Under the pieces are notes generated by a model, which had not been told where the DNA came from, made no database searches, and saw nothing but the letters and a program-made list of their open reading frames with translations. Below, in pieces: positions 1-7,128 of a stretch of 47,760 bases of DNA. The translations under genes and the position numbers were made by a program. The stretch is from a virus: positions 1 to 47,760 of the IMG/VR virus record IMGVR_UViG_3300006925_003412. One strand, written 5' to 3'. Within the stretch, counting starts at the first letter, position 1, and each line of letters starts with the position of its first letter.

Positions 1-87
1 AAAGAAATAAGAAAAGTGGGATGGCATTCGATTAAAAGACTATTTATTTTACAAAATAAGTTTGGAATAAAAAACTATTCTGTCTAA
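1..87 (+). CDS. 3' end of an upstream gene (28 residues)
   Basis: An open frame enters the window at base 1 and ends at a TAA at 85-87, 24 nt before the next start. The visible residues are basic and hydrophobic (ends FGIKNYSV). Nothing can be said about function because the N-terminal part lies outside the window. The short gap and same strand suggest it belongs to the same transcription unit as the following gene. Confidence 0.5.
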   Translation, partial: KEIRKVGWHSIKRLFILQNKFGIKNYSV

Positions 88-111
88 GGCTTAAACTTTT
101 AAGGTAATATT

Positions 112-2781
112 ATGAATTTAACAAAAGACTTTCTCAGATCTCTTATCATTGAAGAGATGAATAAGCAAATCAATGAAGCAACAGAAGAAGAAATTGGATA
201 TTTAGATGACGTATTGGAGATGCCAAAAGATGCTCTCCCGTTTCATGACATATTTGGAGACAGATATCGCATCTTGTCTTCTTTTAACTCTAACTCCCCA
301 GATTCTCCTTTCTCTCAATTCGAAAAGTTTTTATACAGAACTGGATGGACATTCAACCCTGATAATATGGCAGAAGTTGAAAAGTCGATTACCACCTCGT
401 ATATCGCCAATCCAGAAGATGGAGTACAACAAAGAACAAAAGTCGAAAAGATGTCAATCTCTAAATGGATGCAAGATTTAGTTGATTATGTAGATTCCGT
501 TTCAGGTACCATGTCTAACTGGAATAAAGTTATGAAGGATATGTTAGAATACGCCAACAACACTTTCAAAAAAGATAGCCCTAGGCAACCAAGAGGTGGC
601 TTTAAGTTAGAATATCTCAAAGATAAAAACTATTTAAACATGTTTCGCAAGAGATTGTCTCTTAAAAAATCTATTATGAAATTTCTCCCAGAAAAAAATA
701 AAATGCAAGTATTTTCTGGTATCGGTAGAGTAAGATGGGAAAGCGGAGAAGAGACTGTTAAAGATGTTGAGGATTATTTTAAGTTATCAAACTTGAAAAA
801 AGAAACCCTCAGACAACGTGATTGGCTAATGGGCTCAAAAGGCTCAGGAAAGAAAAACTATGTGATCTTTTCTGGAAAGAATCTAGATGAATATAGAAAA
901 GAAAACGGCAACACAGAGTATATTGTATTTTCTCGCCACCCGATTGATGTGTTTAGAATGTCCGATCATCAAGGACTAGATTCGTGCCACACTCCTCCGT
1001 CTAGCAGAGAGAAACTTGGGGCATCTCCATCTGAAGAAAAATGGGATCAATATAATATATGCGCACTATCAGAAGCCCATGCTAATGGTATGATTGCATA
1101 TGCCCTTAATCCGGATGATTTTGAAGAGCCACCTACACAAGCATTGGTAGATCAATATGAAGACAAAGAACTTTTTTCTGATGATGAAAGAGGCGTAGAA
1201 GGATTTGCACCTGTTGGTAGAATCAGAATTAAGAATGTCGCCTTCTTGGCAGACAAAGGAGATTATTCTCAAATTTTAACAAGGGTTGCTGTTCCAGAAA
1301 ATAGATCATATGGTGATATGATTTCTGGCTTCAAGGAGCACGTAGCAAAAGTCTTATCGCAGGCTCAAAAATCTAAGATTGAAGACATTGTTAACAAGTT
1401 CGAAGGAGATGTGGACTTGCGTAGATTCTTGAGAGTTGGTGGGCATTATCAAGATAATAGTATGTCTCAAATCTTACCAGAATTCTTTGGCAATACTTTG
1501 GATAGAAAAGACATTGAATACACTGAAACAGTTCAGTATTCGAATGAATTAGAGCAGTCCTTAAAAGATCAATACATGGGAACAACTATTGAAAATGCCA
1601 CAGAGACATTGCAGAGCCTGCAGGCAGAATACAATGGAGGTTTTGTAAACTTTGATAATTTAGAAGTGGAGGAAGATTGGAACGGAGATGGATTTTATAT
1701 GTCAGGTGAGGTAAGAGTTATATATAACTATGCTGATGAAATTGAATATGTTAGTGGTAAGTTTGATGTTCGAGAACTTATGAATGATGCCATCGATTAC
1801 GCTGCAGAAACTTATTTTTATGATGATGCTTGGTTTACTAACTACTCTGTATTGTTTGATACTTTTTGGGGAGGATATAAGAATGTTATGATCATATCAA
1901 TTCCTATTACTAACTTTAATGTTACTGATAATGGTGAATATTTTCCTCATGATCCTGATACGTGGATGTATGCATTATCGGAAATGAAAGATAAGTTAAC
2001 TTTTGTTATGGATCGGCATGCCGACGATTCTCTAAATAACACAGTTAAAGATTATATCTCTCATGCTAGCGCAATGTCCGATGGAGAAGAGATTGTTCGT
2101 ACCGATATTTCTGAGAGATACTATCTAACTAAATTCAAAAAAACCCTAGAAGAAGATGGCAACTGGGATATCGATGAAGAGGAGTTAGATAACGATAATC
2201 CTTTAGGATTTGATGTTCTTACTTCTTTCACGGCAGAGTTTTCTGATAGTTCTGATCTGAATCAACTGTTCAGGGAAGTCAATGAAGATTTTGATCCAGA
2301 AAACCCAGAACTAGTTGAAATGGCTAAAAGAATGTCTGGGCATATATCCACATTAATCTCTATATTGGCTTCTGAAGGCATGAATGTTATTAAGGCTGGT
2401 TTGCTAAACCAAGCCTTCTTAAGTAACCAGAGCCTATACTCAAGCCTCTCTCAGGCTACCAAATTAGATGAACTTGATATGAAAGTCGAGGCATCTATTG
2501 GATGGAGTGATGAAATTAGTCCCGACAGAATATTGCAAGGTATTGCAGAAGATGACGATCTGAATCTAAGCATCAAAATAACTTGTGAGGATTGGGATGC
2601 TGTTACCATAGAAACAGTTGGCAAAATGATGTTAGGTAGGTTTAATGATAACAATGGATGGCATATCGATGTTGATGAATGCTTGGAAGCATTAGTCAGG
2701 GCAGATATTCCTAGTCCTCCCAAACCTACAGACATTCAGGAAATGTTACGTCTCGAAATAATAAATCTTCTTCAACGTTAA
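112..2781 (+). CDS. Large acidic phage protein of unknown function, probably virion-associated
   Basis: This 889-residue protein is not assigned to a named family. It begins with an amphipathic helix (FLRSLIIEEMNKQINEA) like the N-termini of several other genes in the first 21 kb. In T4, comparable short N-terminal helices ending in a (L/I)-x-E site target internal proteins to the prohead and are then clipped; applying that here is inference. Around residues 275-300 is a motif with SRHPIDVFRMSD followed by a DSCHTPPSS Cys/His stretch. I recall the general pattern 'MS..., SC(H/M)' from large marine phage proteins of unknown function. The C-terminal half is very acidic (many DD/EE runs). No signal peptide or membrane segment is visible. 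The start is the first ATG after a weak AAGGTAAT leader. An enzymatic or ejected protein is as possible as a structural one. Confidence 0.8.
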   Translation: MNLTKDFLRSLIIEEMNKQINEATEEEIGYLDDVLEMPKDALPFHDIFGDRYRILSSFNSNSPDSPFSQFEKFLYRTGWTFNPDNMAEVEKSITTSYIANPEDGVQQRTKVEKMSISKWMQDLVDYVDSVSGTMSNWNKVMKDMLEYANNTFKKDSPRQPRGGFKLEYLKDKNYLNMFRKRLSLKKSIMKFLPEKNKMQVFSGIGRVRWESGEETVKDVEDYFKLSNLKKETLRQRDWLMGSKGSGKKNYVIFSGKNLDEYRKENGNTEYIVFSRHPIDVFRMSDHQGLDSCHTPPSSREKLGASPSEEKWDQYNICALSEAHANGMIAYALNPDDFEEPPTQALVDQYEDKELFSDDERGVEGFAPVGRIRIKNVAFLADKGDYSQILTRVAVPENRSYGDMISGFKEHVAKVLSQAQKSKIEDIVNKFEGDVDLRRFLRVGGHYQDNSMSQILPEFFGNTLDRKDIEYTETVQYSNELEQSLKDQYMGTTIENATETLQSLQAEYNGGFVNFDNLEVEEDWNGDGFYMSGEVRVIYNYADEIEYVSGKFDVRELMNDAIDYAAETYFYDDAWFTNYSVLFDTFWGGYKNVMIISIPITNFNVTDNGEYFPHDPDTWMYALSEMKDKLTFVMDRHADDSLNNTVKDYISHASAMSDGEEIVRTDISERYYLTKFKKTLEEDGNWDIDEEELDNDNPLGFDVLTSFTAEFSDSSDLNQLFREVNEDFDPENPELVEMAKRMSGHISTLISILASEGMNVIKAGLLNQAFLSNQSLYSSLSQATKLDELDMKVEASIGWSDEISPDRILQGIAEDDDLNLSIKITCEDWDAVTIETVGKMMLGRFNDNNGWHIDVDECLEALVRADIPSPPKPTDIQEMLRLEIINLLQR

Positions 2782-2784
2782 TAG

Positions 2785-2804
2785 CCCCTATATACTAATA
2801 GGGG
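2785..2804 (+). promoter_or_regulatory. Hairpin covering the ribosome binding site of the serine protease gene
   Basis: CCCCTAT (2785-2791) and ATAGGGG (2798-2804) form a perfect 7-bp stem around a 6-nt ATACTA loop. The 3' arm is part of the GGGGGG run (2801-2806), the only Shine-Dalgarno candidate for the ATG at 2814. Folding would therefore hide the binding site. No U-tract follows, so it is not a classical terminator. A translational control or RNA-processing role is inferred. Confidence 0.5.
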
Positions 2805-2813
2805 GGTATTAAA

Positions 2814-3476
2814 ATGATTAGCATTTTATTTTCAATGCTCTTGATAGCCGGAGACACTTCGAGTGCAGATGTCTTTGCTAAGAGCAGTAACTTAGTTCAT
2901 CAAGATACAGAAGATGGATTAAAAATAGCATTCGAGACTTCAGTGAGAATAGTATCTGTGTCTAGTATAGGAACTTCTTTTGGTTCAGGGAACTTGTTCA
3001 CCCATAAAGGTGAATTATATATTATTACAGCAAATCATGTAGTTGAACAGTCTTTGTTTTTGGATATTGTAGAGAAGAATGGCAACATTGTAAGCGGTAA
3101 AGTACTTTTATCAAATCCAGAACTTGACTTGGCAATAATAAAGCCTGATGTGAAACTGACAGGTACACTTGCTACTAAGTTTAAATTTTCTGAAAACAAT
3201 AAACTAGGAGAAAAAGTATTTCATTGTGGGCACCCGTTAGGTATACCATTTAATTTATCCAAGGGGATGATTACTGGATATAGTCCAACAGGATATATTA
3301 TCGATTCCATCTCTTTACCGGGCTCTTCAGGCTCTGTAGTGTTTAACGAGAATGGTAAAGTTATCGGTGTTGTCGTATCCGTTGCTGCTGTTGGAGAGCC
3401 TCCATATGCACAGTTGATCGAAGGTATCGTCAGCGTGGTTCCAATAAATCTATCGGCAATACTAGATGAGAGGTGA
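2814..3476 (+). CDS. Trypsin-like (S1/DegP-type) serine protease with signal-like N-terminus
   Basis: This 220-residue protein carries the full chymotrypsin-fold triad in order: His75 in ITANHVV (compare TAAHV), Asp105 in NPELDLAII and Ser172 in LPGSSGSVVF. The HCGHPLG stretch between Asp and Ser and the GKVIGVVVS strand after Ser also match the DegP/HtrA core. The first ~13 residues (ISILFSMLLIAG) are hydrophobic and could be a signal peptide, although the basic n-region is missing. No PDZ domain follows, so it is a minimal protease domain. A secreted or envelope-acting protease, or a virion maturation/entry protease, are both possible. It sits between large virion-type genes, and translation may be controlled by the hairpin over its binding site. 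Confidence 0.85.
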   Translation: MISILFSMLLIAGDTSSADVFAKSSNLVHQDTEDGLKIAFETSVRIVSVSSIGTSFGSGNLFTHKGELYIITANHVVEQSLFLDIVEKNGNIVSGKVLLSNPELDLAIIKPDVKLTGTLATKFKFSENNKLGEKVFHCGHPLGIPFNLSKGMITGYSPTGYIIDSISLPGSSGSVVFNENGKVIGVVVSVAAVGEPPYAQLIEGIVSVVPINLSAILDER

Positions 3477-3487
3477 CTAATTAAGAT

Positions 3488-3814
3488 ATGGGAATAAAAG
3501 ATTTAATAATATTACCAGTGGTTGGTGACTTAATTACTTTTACAAAAGTTTGGGACAAGGTTCTGTCTAGTAATGGTAGATATCCGTACGGCATCGTCAC
3601 AGATATTTTAGAATATGACTCTATGCTGGTTGTAGAGGACAATACGAATCTAGTTGGGACATTGGCTTTTCCATTGGAAGACAAACATGCATATGAAAAA
3701 AATTTCAAAGTATTTGTTGTAAGATGGGGCTCGAACACAGCCAGTTCATTTAAGTTTATTAATGAAGAATGGTTTCATAATAAAAGTTTCATTGTAGCCA
3801 CAAAAACTAGTTAG
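3488..3814 (+). CDS. Small beta-rich phage protein of unknown function
   Basis: This is a 108-residue protein with no recognised catalytic motif. Its layout is GDLITFTKVW, then YPYGIVTDI, VVEDN and VFVVRWGSN. That pattern (GDL(I/V) start, G-I-V strand, V-x-W strand) looks like a small SH3-like barrel and is shared in outline by the 6524-6760 product. A GAGGTG about 13 nt upstream of the ATG is a spaced ribosome binding site. It lies between a protease and a Nudix gene. Function is unknown; an adaptor or minor virion role is only a guess. Confidence 0.7.
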   Translation: MGIKDLIILPVVGDLITFTKVWDKVLSSNGRYPYGIVTDILEYDSMLVVEDNTNLVGTLAFPLEDKHAYEKNFKVFVVRWGSNTASSFKFINEEWFHNKSFIVATKTS

Positions 3815-3834
3815 ATATATATTAAGGAGACAAC

Positions 3835-4233
3835 ATGGCAAATTTAAAACCCGGTGATACAACCACATCTGCAAAAGCATTTTTCTTTAAAGAAGGAAGG
3901 ATATTATTAGTTAAGCCAACTGGGAGTGAAGATCGATATGACATACCCGGTGGAAAAATTAAATTCGGAGAGTCAAAAGAACAGGGAGTCTACAGAGAAT
4001 GCCTAGAAGAGATTGGATTGAAGATCAAAAAGGCTAAATTTATTGGAAAAGATAGCAATAGAGACAAGATTTATTTCTTAGTTACAGAGTGGACTGGAGA
4101 CATTGTTTTGCAGGCAGAAGAGATAGAAAAATATAGGTGGGTTAGCACATCTGAAGCCAGAGAATATTACCTAACAAAAACTGCTCATAACGGATTGATG
4201 CACTATTTACTTAATGAACTCGGAGGGGTATAA
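3835..4233 (+). CDS. Nudix hydrolase
   Basis: The 132-residue product has a perfect Nudix box: Gly40-x5-Glu46-x7-Arg54-Glu55-x-Leu57-Glu58-Glu59-x-Gly61-Leu62, the Mg2+-binding catalytic helix of enzymes that hydrolyse nucleoside diphosphates linked to another moiety. The preceding DIPGGK strand-turn is typical. Length fits a single Nudix domain. The start is set by AAGGAG 8 nt upstream of the ATG. Substrate cannot be read from sequence; oxidised nucleotides, NAD(P)/ADP-ribose, nucleotide sugars or capped RNA are all used by phage Nudix enzymes. It is followed after 1 nt by the next gene, implying coupled translation. Confidence 0.93.
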   Translation: MANLKPGDTTTSAKAFFFKEGRILLVKPTGSEDRYDIPGGKIKFGESKEQGVYRECLEEIGLKIKKAKFIGKDSNRDKIYFLVTEWTGDIVLQAEEIEKYRWVSTSEAREYYLTKTAHNGLMHYLLNELGGV

Positions 4234-4234
4234 A

Positions 4235-4555
4235 ATGGATTCAGCAGCAGGATGGGAAGTATATAGTAAGATGGTTTTGCAACAATTAGAAAACCTAAAT
4301 ACTAGCATGTCAGAGTTACGTGGTGAAATACAAGAAGTTAAGACTCAAATTGCCGAAGTCAGGGCACAACAAAATAGTGTTGCTGAACTTAAGCAGTGGA
4401 AAGAGCGAATTGATGATATTGTATCTCCAACACAACTAGGTGAGATGAAACAAGAAGTACGAGAATTAAAAGATTTTAAACTGAAAGCGATTGCAGGATT
4501 CACTGTTATACAATTTTTGATGGGTTTAGTCTTATTTTATGACAAACTAATGTAA
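4235..4555 (+). CDS. Coiled-coil protein with C-terminal membrane anchor (XhlA-like layout)
   Basis: The start is placed at the ATG at 4235, with CGGAGGGG immediately upstream, giving 106 residues. Residues ~15-85 form a long coiled coil (LENLNTSMSELRGEIQEV..., VAELKQWKERIDDI). The last ~20 residues (AIAGFTVIQFLMGLVLFY) form one membrane helix with a short KLM tail. This layout is like the XhlA family of phage holin-associated proteins, though I see no decisive motif. A role in lysis or as a small inner-membrane protein is inferred. Confidence 0.8.
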   Translation: MDSAAGWEVYSKMVLQQLENLNTSMSELRGEIQEVKTQIAEVRAQQNSVAELKQWKERIDDIVSPTQLGEMKQEVRELKDFKLKAIAGFTVIQFLMGLVLFYDKLM

Positions 4556-4559
4556 AAAC

Positions 4560-4568
4560 ACTATTTAT
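4560..4568 (+). promoter_or_regulatory. Candidate late promoter element ACTATTTAT
   Basis: ACTATTTAT lies in the short gap upstream of the 4587 gene. The same octamer ACTATTTA recurs in the short leaders at 19468 and 43891, each 17-20 nt before the ATG of a structural-type gene. It might be recognised by the gp55-like sigma factor encoded at 33196. AT-rich octamers arise by chance in this genome, so support is weak. Confidence 0.3.
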
Positions 4569-4586
4569 GCAGAGGTGTTTATACAT

Positions 4587-5522
4587 ATGTCTATAAAAGT
4601 AAGATTAAAAAAAATAAAGAAAGCAGTTTTGGATCTAGTTTGTCCCCCTGCTACACAGGATTTAGCCCTTAATACGAAAAACAGGGATTCTACAATCAAA
4701 AAATTCAACTACGGCCCATTGAATGTCGATGAGCCAGCAGATTATTGGCAGAAAATTGCAAAATATTGGAAAACTTCTGAGAAGGCTGCCAAAGAGTCTT
4801 CATGTGGTGTCTGTGTTGCATTTGATATTTCCCCTAGGATGAAAGATTGTCTTCCCGGTGATACATTTGATGATGATGGTGAATTAGGATACTGCTGGAT
4901 GCATCATTTCAAGTGTCATAGTGCCAGATCATGTCATACTTGGGCTAAAGGCGGCCCAATCGCAAAAGATTCTGAATCTGCAGAGTGGCAGGAGAAGAAT
5001 AAAAATAATATTGAAGAGCGTAAGCGTAAAAAACGTAAAAAATCTCATCATCCAACTCATAAAAGAAGCAAAAAGTACTTTGGAGGCTATTTTTATGATC
5101 ACCATATGCTCCATGGAGACTCTTCCGGTGTTTCAGTTGGTGGTAGCGGTGATGGCGGAGATGGTGGCGGTGGTGGCGATGGAAATCGCTCAGAAAACCC
5201 CAAGACAGGTACAGGTAAAAAGCCAAAAGGTTCCGGAAGAAGACTTTATACCGACGAAAATCCTAGTGACACAGTATCTGTTAAGTTTTCTACAGTTCAA
5301 GATGTCAAAGATACTCTTGCTAAGTCAAGTTTTAAATCAAAATCTCACAAAAGACAATCTCAGATAATAAACTTGATCCATCAAAGGGCTCGTGCTGCTT
5401 ACAAAAATGCAAAAGATCCCAAAGTTAAGGCCAGGCTGAAGAAAGCATATGAATATGCAGAAGAAAGAAAAGAAGCATCCAAGAAAAAAACCCAAAGATT
5501 GAACAAGGAGAAGAAAAAATGA
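4587..5522 (+). CDS. Cys-cluster protein with Gly-rich linker and basic tail, probable virion protein
   Basis: An in-frame GTG lies at 4575, but the ATG at 4587 has AGAGG upstream and is preferred (311 residues). Residues 73-116 form a compact cluster: C73-x2-C76, C88, C103, C110 and C116, within CGVCVAFD, LGYCWMHHFKCH and SCHTWAKGG. The spacing and the G-Y-C-W turn recall high-potential iron-sulfur proteins, but zinc binding is equally possible. The middle has a KRKKRKK run and then an almost pure Gly/Asp linker (about residues 189-203). The C-terminal third is Lys-rich and probably alpha-helical. I recall the same Cys pattern in marine phage proteins of unknown function. It overlaps the next gene by 4 nt (ATGA). 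Confidence 0.8.
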   Translation: MSIKVRLKKIKKAVLDLVCPPATQDLALNTKNRDSTIKKFNYGPLNVDEPADYWQKIAKYWKTSEKAAKESSCGVCVAFDISPRMKDCLPGDTFDDDGELGYCWMHHFKCHSARSCHTWAKGGPIAKDSESAEWQEKNKNNIEERKRKKRKKSHHPTHKRSKKYFGGYFYDHHMLHGDSSGVSVGGSGDGGDGGGGGDGNRSENPKTGTGKKPKGSGRRLYTDENPSDTVSVKFSTVQDVKDTLAKSSFKSKSHKRQSQIINLIHQRARAAYKNAKDPKVKARLKKAYEYAEERKEASKKKTQRLNKEKKK

Positions 5523-6079
5523 GTAATTATGATTTAACAAAACAAGAAATGGTATGGTTAATGGAAGAACTACAGAAAGAAGTTTCATTAGAAAAGAAAA
5601 CTGACGGCTGTGAGCACGATTTAGAGCCTTATGATCCGAATATGCATGGAGGACAGGTGACTGATCCTCAAGCAGGGGCAGCAAAAGCCACTGGTGCTCT
5701 TACAATCACTGGAGAATTAGATCATGAAGTGTCTATGGTTAGAACACAACTAGACAAAGCAGCAAAATACTCTCAATCCATGTCTGCTAGGATGGAGCAA
5801 ATCGGCGAACAGAACCTTCCAGCATGGGTTCAAGCCAAAATCACCAAGGCTTCAGACTATATTTCTAAAGTATATCATTACATGGACAAGTACTTAGGTG
5901 AAGATGTCAATATGATATCAGAAGATGCCGAAGGTAAAATCAAAAAAGCAAGTCACGATATTGAAATTGAAATCAAAATGTCAAAATCAGACATGAAGAA
6001 CCTAGAAGATGGTAAATCTGTCACTCTAAGTGATACTACTGGGACAAATACGTTTAAAGTTAATATAAAAATGGACTAA
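5519..6079 (+). CDS. Conserved phage protein of unknown function
   Basis: This is a 186-residue protein starting at an ATG that overlaps the upstream stop, with AAGGAG just before. The central block (HEVSMVRTQLDKAAKYSQSM, then LPAWVQAKITKASDYISKVYHY) is a helical module that I recall as widespread in marine myovirus genomes, often near head or tail genes. No enzyme motif is visible. The C-terminal ~50 residues alternate charged and beta-type residues (IEIEIKMSKSDM). Probably a minor structural or chaperone-like protein. Confidence 0.8.
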   Translation: MSNYDLTKQEMVWLMEELQKEVSLEKKTDGCEHDLEPYDPNMHGGQVTDPQAGAAKATGALTITGELDHEVSMVRTQLDKAAKYSQSMSARMEQIGEQNLPAWVQAKITKASDYISKVYHYMDKYLGEDVNMISEDAEGKIKKASHDIEIEIKMSKSDMKNLEDGKSVTLSDTTGTNTFKVNIKMD

Positions 6080-6142
6080 TTAACAAAAGTTGAGACAAAA
6101 AAATGTCCGAAAAATATAATATATGATATATGGAATACAAAA

Positions 6143-6316
6143 ATGGAAGATTACAAAAAACTAAAAGAAGAAATGACAAAAAAACTAGAACTAAAGTTCA
6201 ATGAGGCAGGAATATATGGTGCTTGAGCGTACAATGCAGCCCGGAGGGTTGTTAAGTTGTATGAAGAGGGCATGGACTTCGAAAAAGCCGTCTATAAAGT
6301 ATACAGAGGATTATAA
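6143..6316 (+). pseudogene. 57-codon ORF interrupted by one in-frame TGA
   Basis: A single reading frame runs from the ATG at 6143 to the TAA at 6314-6316, broken only by a TGA at 6224-6226 (codon 28). Both halves look like coding sequence of one small helical protein: the part before reads KFNEAGIYGA, and the part after reads AYNAARRVVKLYEEGM and ends VYKVYRGL. A one-base change from TGG (Trp) would restore the frame. The ORF fills a gap of about 240 nt between two genes, and no other gene fits there. Either it is a recent nonsense mutation, a sequencing error, or a site of readthrough. No strong ribosome binding site precedes the ATG. Confidence 0.55.
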
Positions 6317-6319
6317 ACT

Positions 6320-6523
6320 ATGAAAAAATTATTTGAAAATTGGAATAAGTTCATAAAAGAGTCAGAAGTCGCTGATGCTGCTGATGAACTTGCTGATGAA
6401 CTGAGAAAAAAGTCTGAAAAAGATGCTGAAGAGCAAGAAGAAGAGGATGATCAGGAAGAAGAGCAGGAAAAGCAAATAAAATTGATGAATCTCAAATTAA
6501 ATGCTCCTACACCAGAGGGATAA
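6320..6523 (+). CDS. Small acidic protein with capsid-targeting-like N-terminus
   Basis: The protein has 67 residues. The N-terminus (MKKLFENWNKFIKES) is an amphipathic helix ending in I-K-E-S. It closely resembles the T4 internal-protein targeting peptides, which are cut by the prohead protease after (L/I)-x-E. The remainder is extremely acidic (EEQEEEDDQEEEQE), like scaffold/core proteins or T4 internal proteins. It starts 3 nt after the interrupted ORF, with AGAGG upstream, and its stop is adjacent to the next ATG. An internal head or core peptide is inferred. Confidence 0.7.
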   Translation: MKKLFENWNKFIKESEVADAADELADELRKKSEKDAEEQEEEDDQEEEQEKQIKLMNLKLNAPTPEG

Positions 6524-6760
6524 ATGCTTGGAAAAGCAAATTTTGACACGATAGACGTGGGAGACTTGATAAGTTGGACTAATCTCTCCAAACATTCAAG
6601 AAAAAGAAGAGGACTGGTGCTTGAGAAGTGGATCAAGATTGGGACTGAGTCATTGACAGAGAGAAAAGTAGCAATGTTAAGAGTGGTTGACTTTTTGGAT
6701 AATCAAATAACTAATATTTATGCAATTAATGCCAGAATAGAAAGTAAAAGGACTACTTAG
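6524..6760 (+). CDS. Small SH3-like phage protein of unknown function
   Basis: The 78-residue product starts directly after the upstream stop with GAGGG as the binding site. It follows the GDLISW ... RRGLVLEKW ... VAMLRVVDF pattern also seen in the 3488 gene, consistent with a small beta barrel. The C-terminal YAINARIES is a further strand. No catalytic residues stand out. Tight packing between the acidic small protein and the VOC gene suggests one late operon. Confidence 0.7.
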   Translation: MLGKANFDTIDVGDLISWTNLSKHSRKRRGLVLEKWIKIGTESLTERKVAMLRVVDFLDNQITNIYAINARIESKRTT

Positions 6761-6782
6761 TTAGAGTTAAGGAGTATAATTC

Positions 6783-7118
6783 ATGGATTCTGTTGTAGAT
6801 CATATTGCTATTTTAGTTGATGACTTAAATATTTCAGAAAAATGGTATATTGACACTTTAGGTGGGGAAATAACCCACCGACAAGAAAACTATATACGCC
6901 TAAAGATTGCAAATACAAATATTGCGCTTCTAGATAAGAGTTTTGATACATCTAAGCCTCATATTGGGATTAGATGTGAAGAAATAGAAGACTTACCTGC
7001 CAATGGACTTAAAGTTAGTCATAGAGATGGTACAACTGGCGTATATTTGCAAGATCCGGATGGAAATACAATAGAATTCATACACTATAACAAAAAATGT
7101 CAAAAATTTATCAAATGA
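6783..7118 (+). CDS. VOC-fold (glyoxalase/bleomycin-resistance-like) protein
   Basis: The 111-residue product is a single vicinal-oxygen-chelate domain. It opens with VDHIAILVDDLNISEKWYID, the first beta-alpha module with His7, and contains HIGIRC with His60. It closes with YLQDPDGNTIEFIHY, the diagnostic last strand with Glu98. His/His/Glu are the usual metal ligands in this superfamily, in which two modules form the active site. AAGGAG 10 nt before the ATG supports the start. Substrate is unknown; lyase, dioxygenase and drug-binding members exist. Confidence 0.88.
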   Translation: MDSVVDHIAILVDDLNISEKWYIDTLGGEITHRQENYIRLKIANTNIALLDKSFDTSKPHIGIRCEEIEDLPANGLKVSHRDGTTGVYLQDPDGNTIEFIHYNKKCQKFIK

Positions 7119-7128
7119 GGGTATCAAA

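Noticed and set aside
4202-4209. ACTATTTA upstream of the coiled-coil protein gene
   Set aside because: It is inside the Nudix coding sequence and the two genes are 1 nt apart, so a separate promoter is not needed; probably chance.
6224-6226. TGA recoded as Trp across the genome
   Set aside because: Many genes end in TGA overlapping the next ATG, and TGG is used normally for Trp, so only a local explanation is considered.
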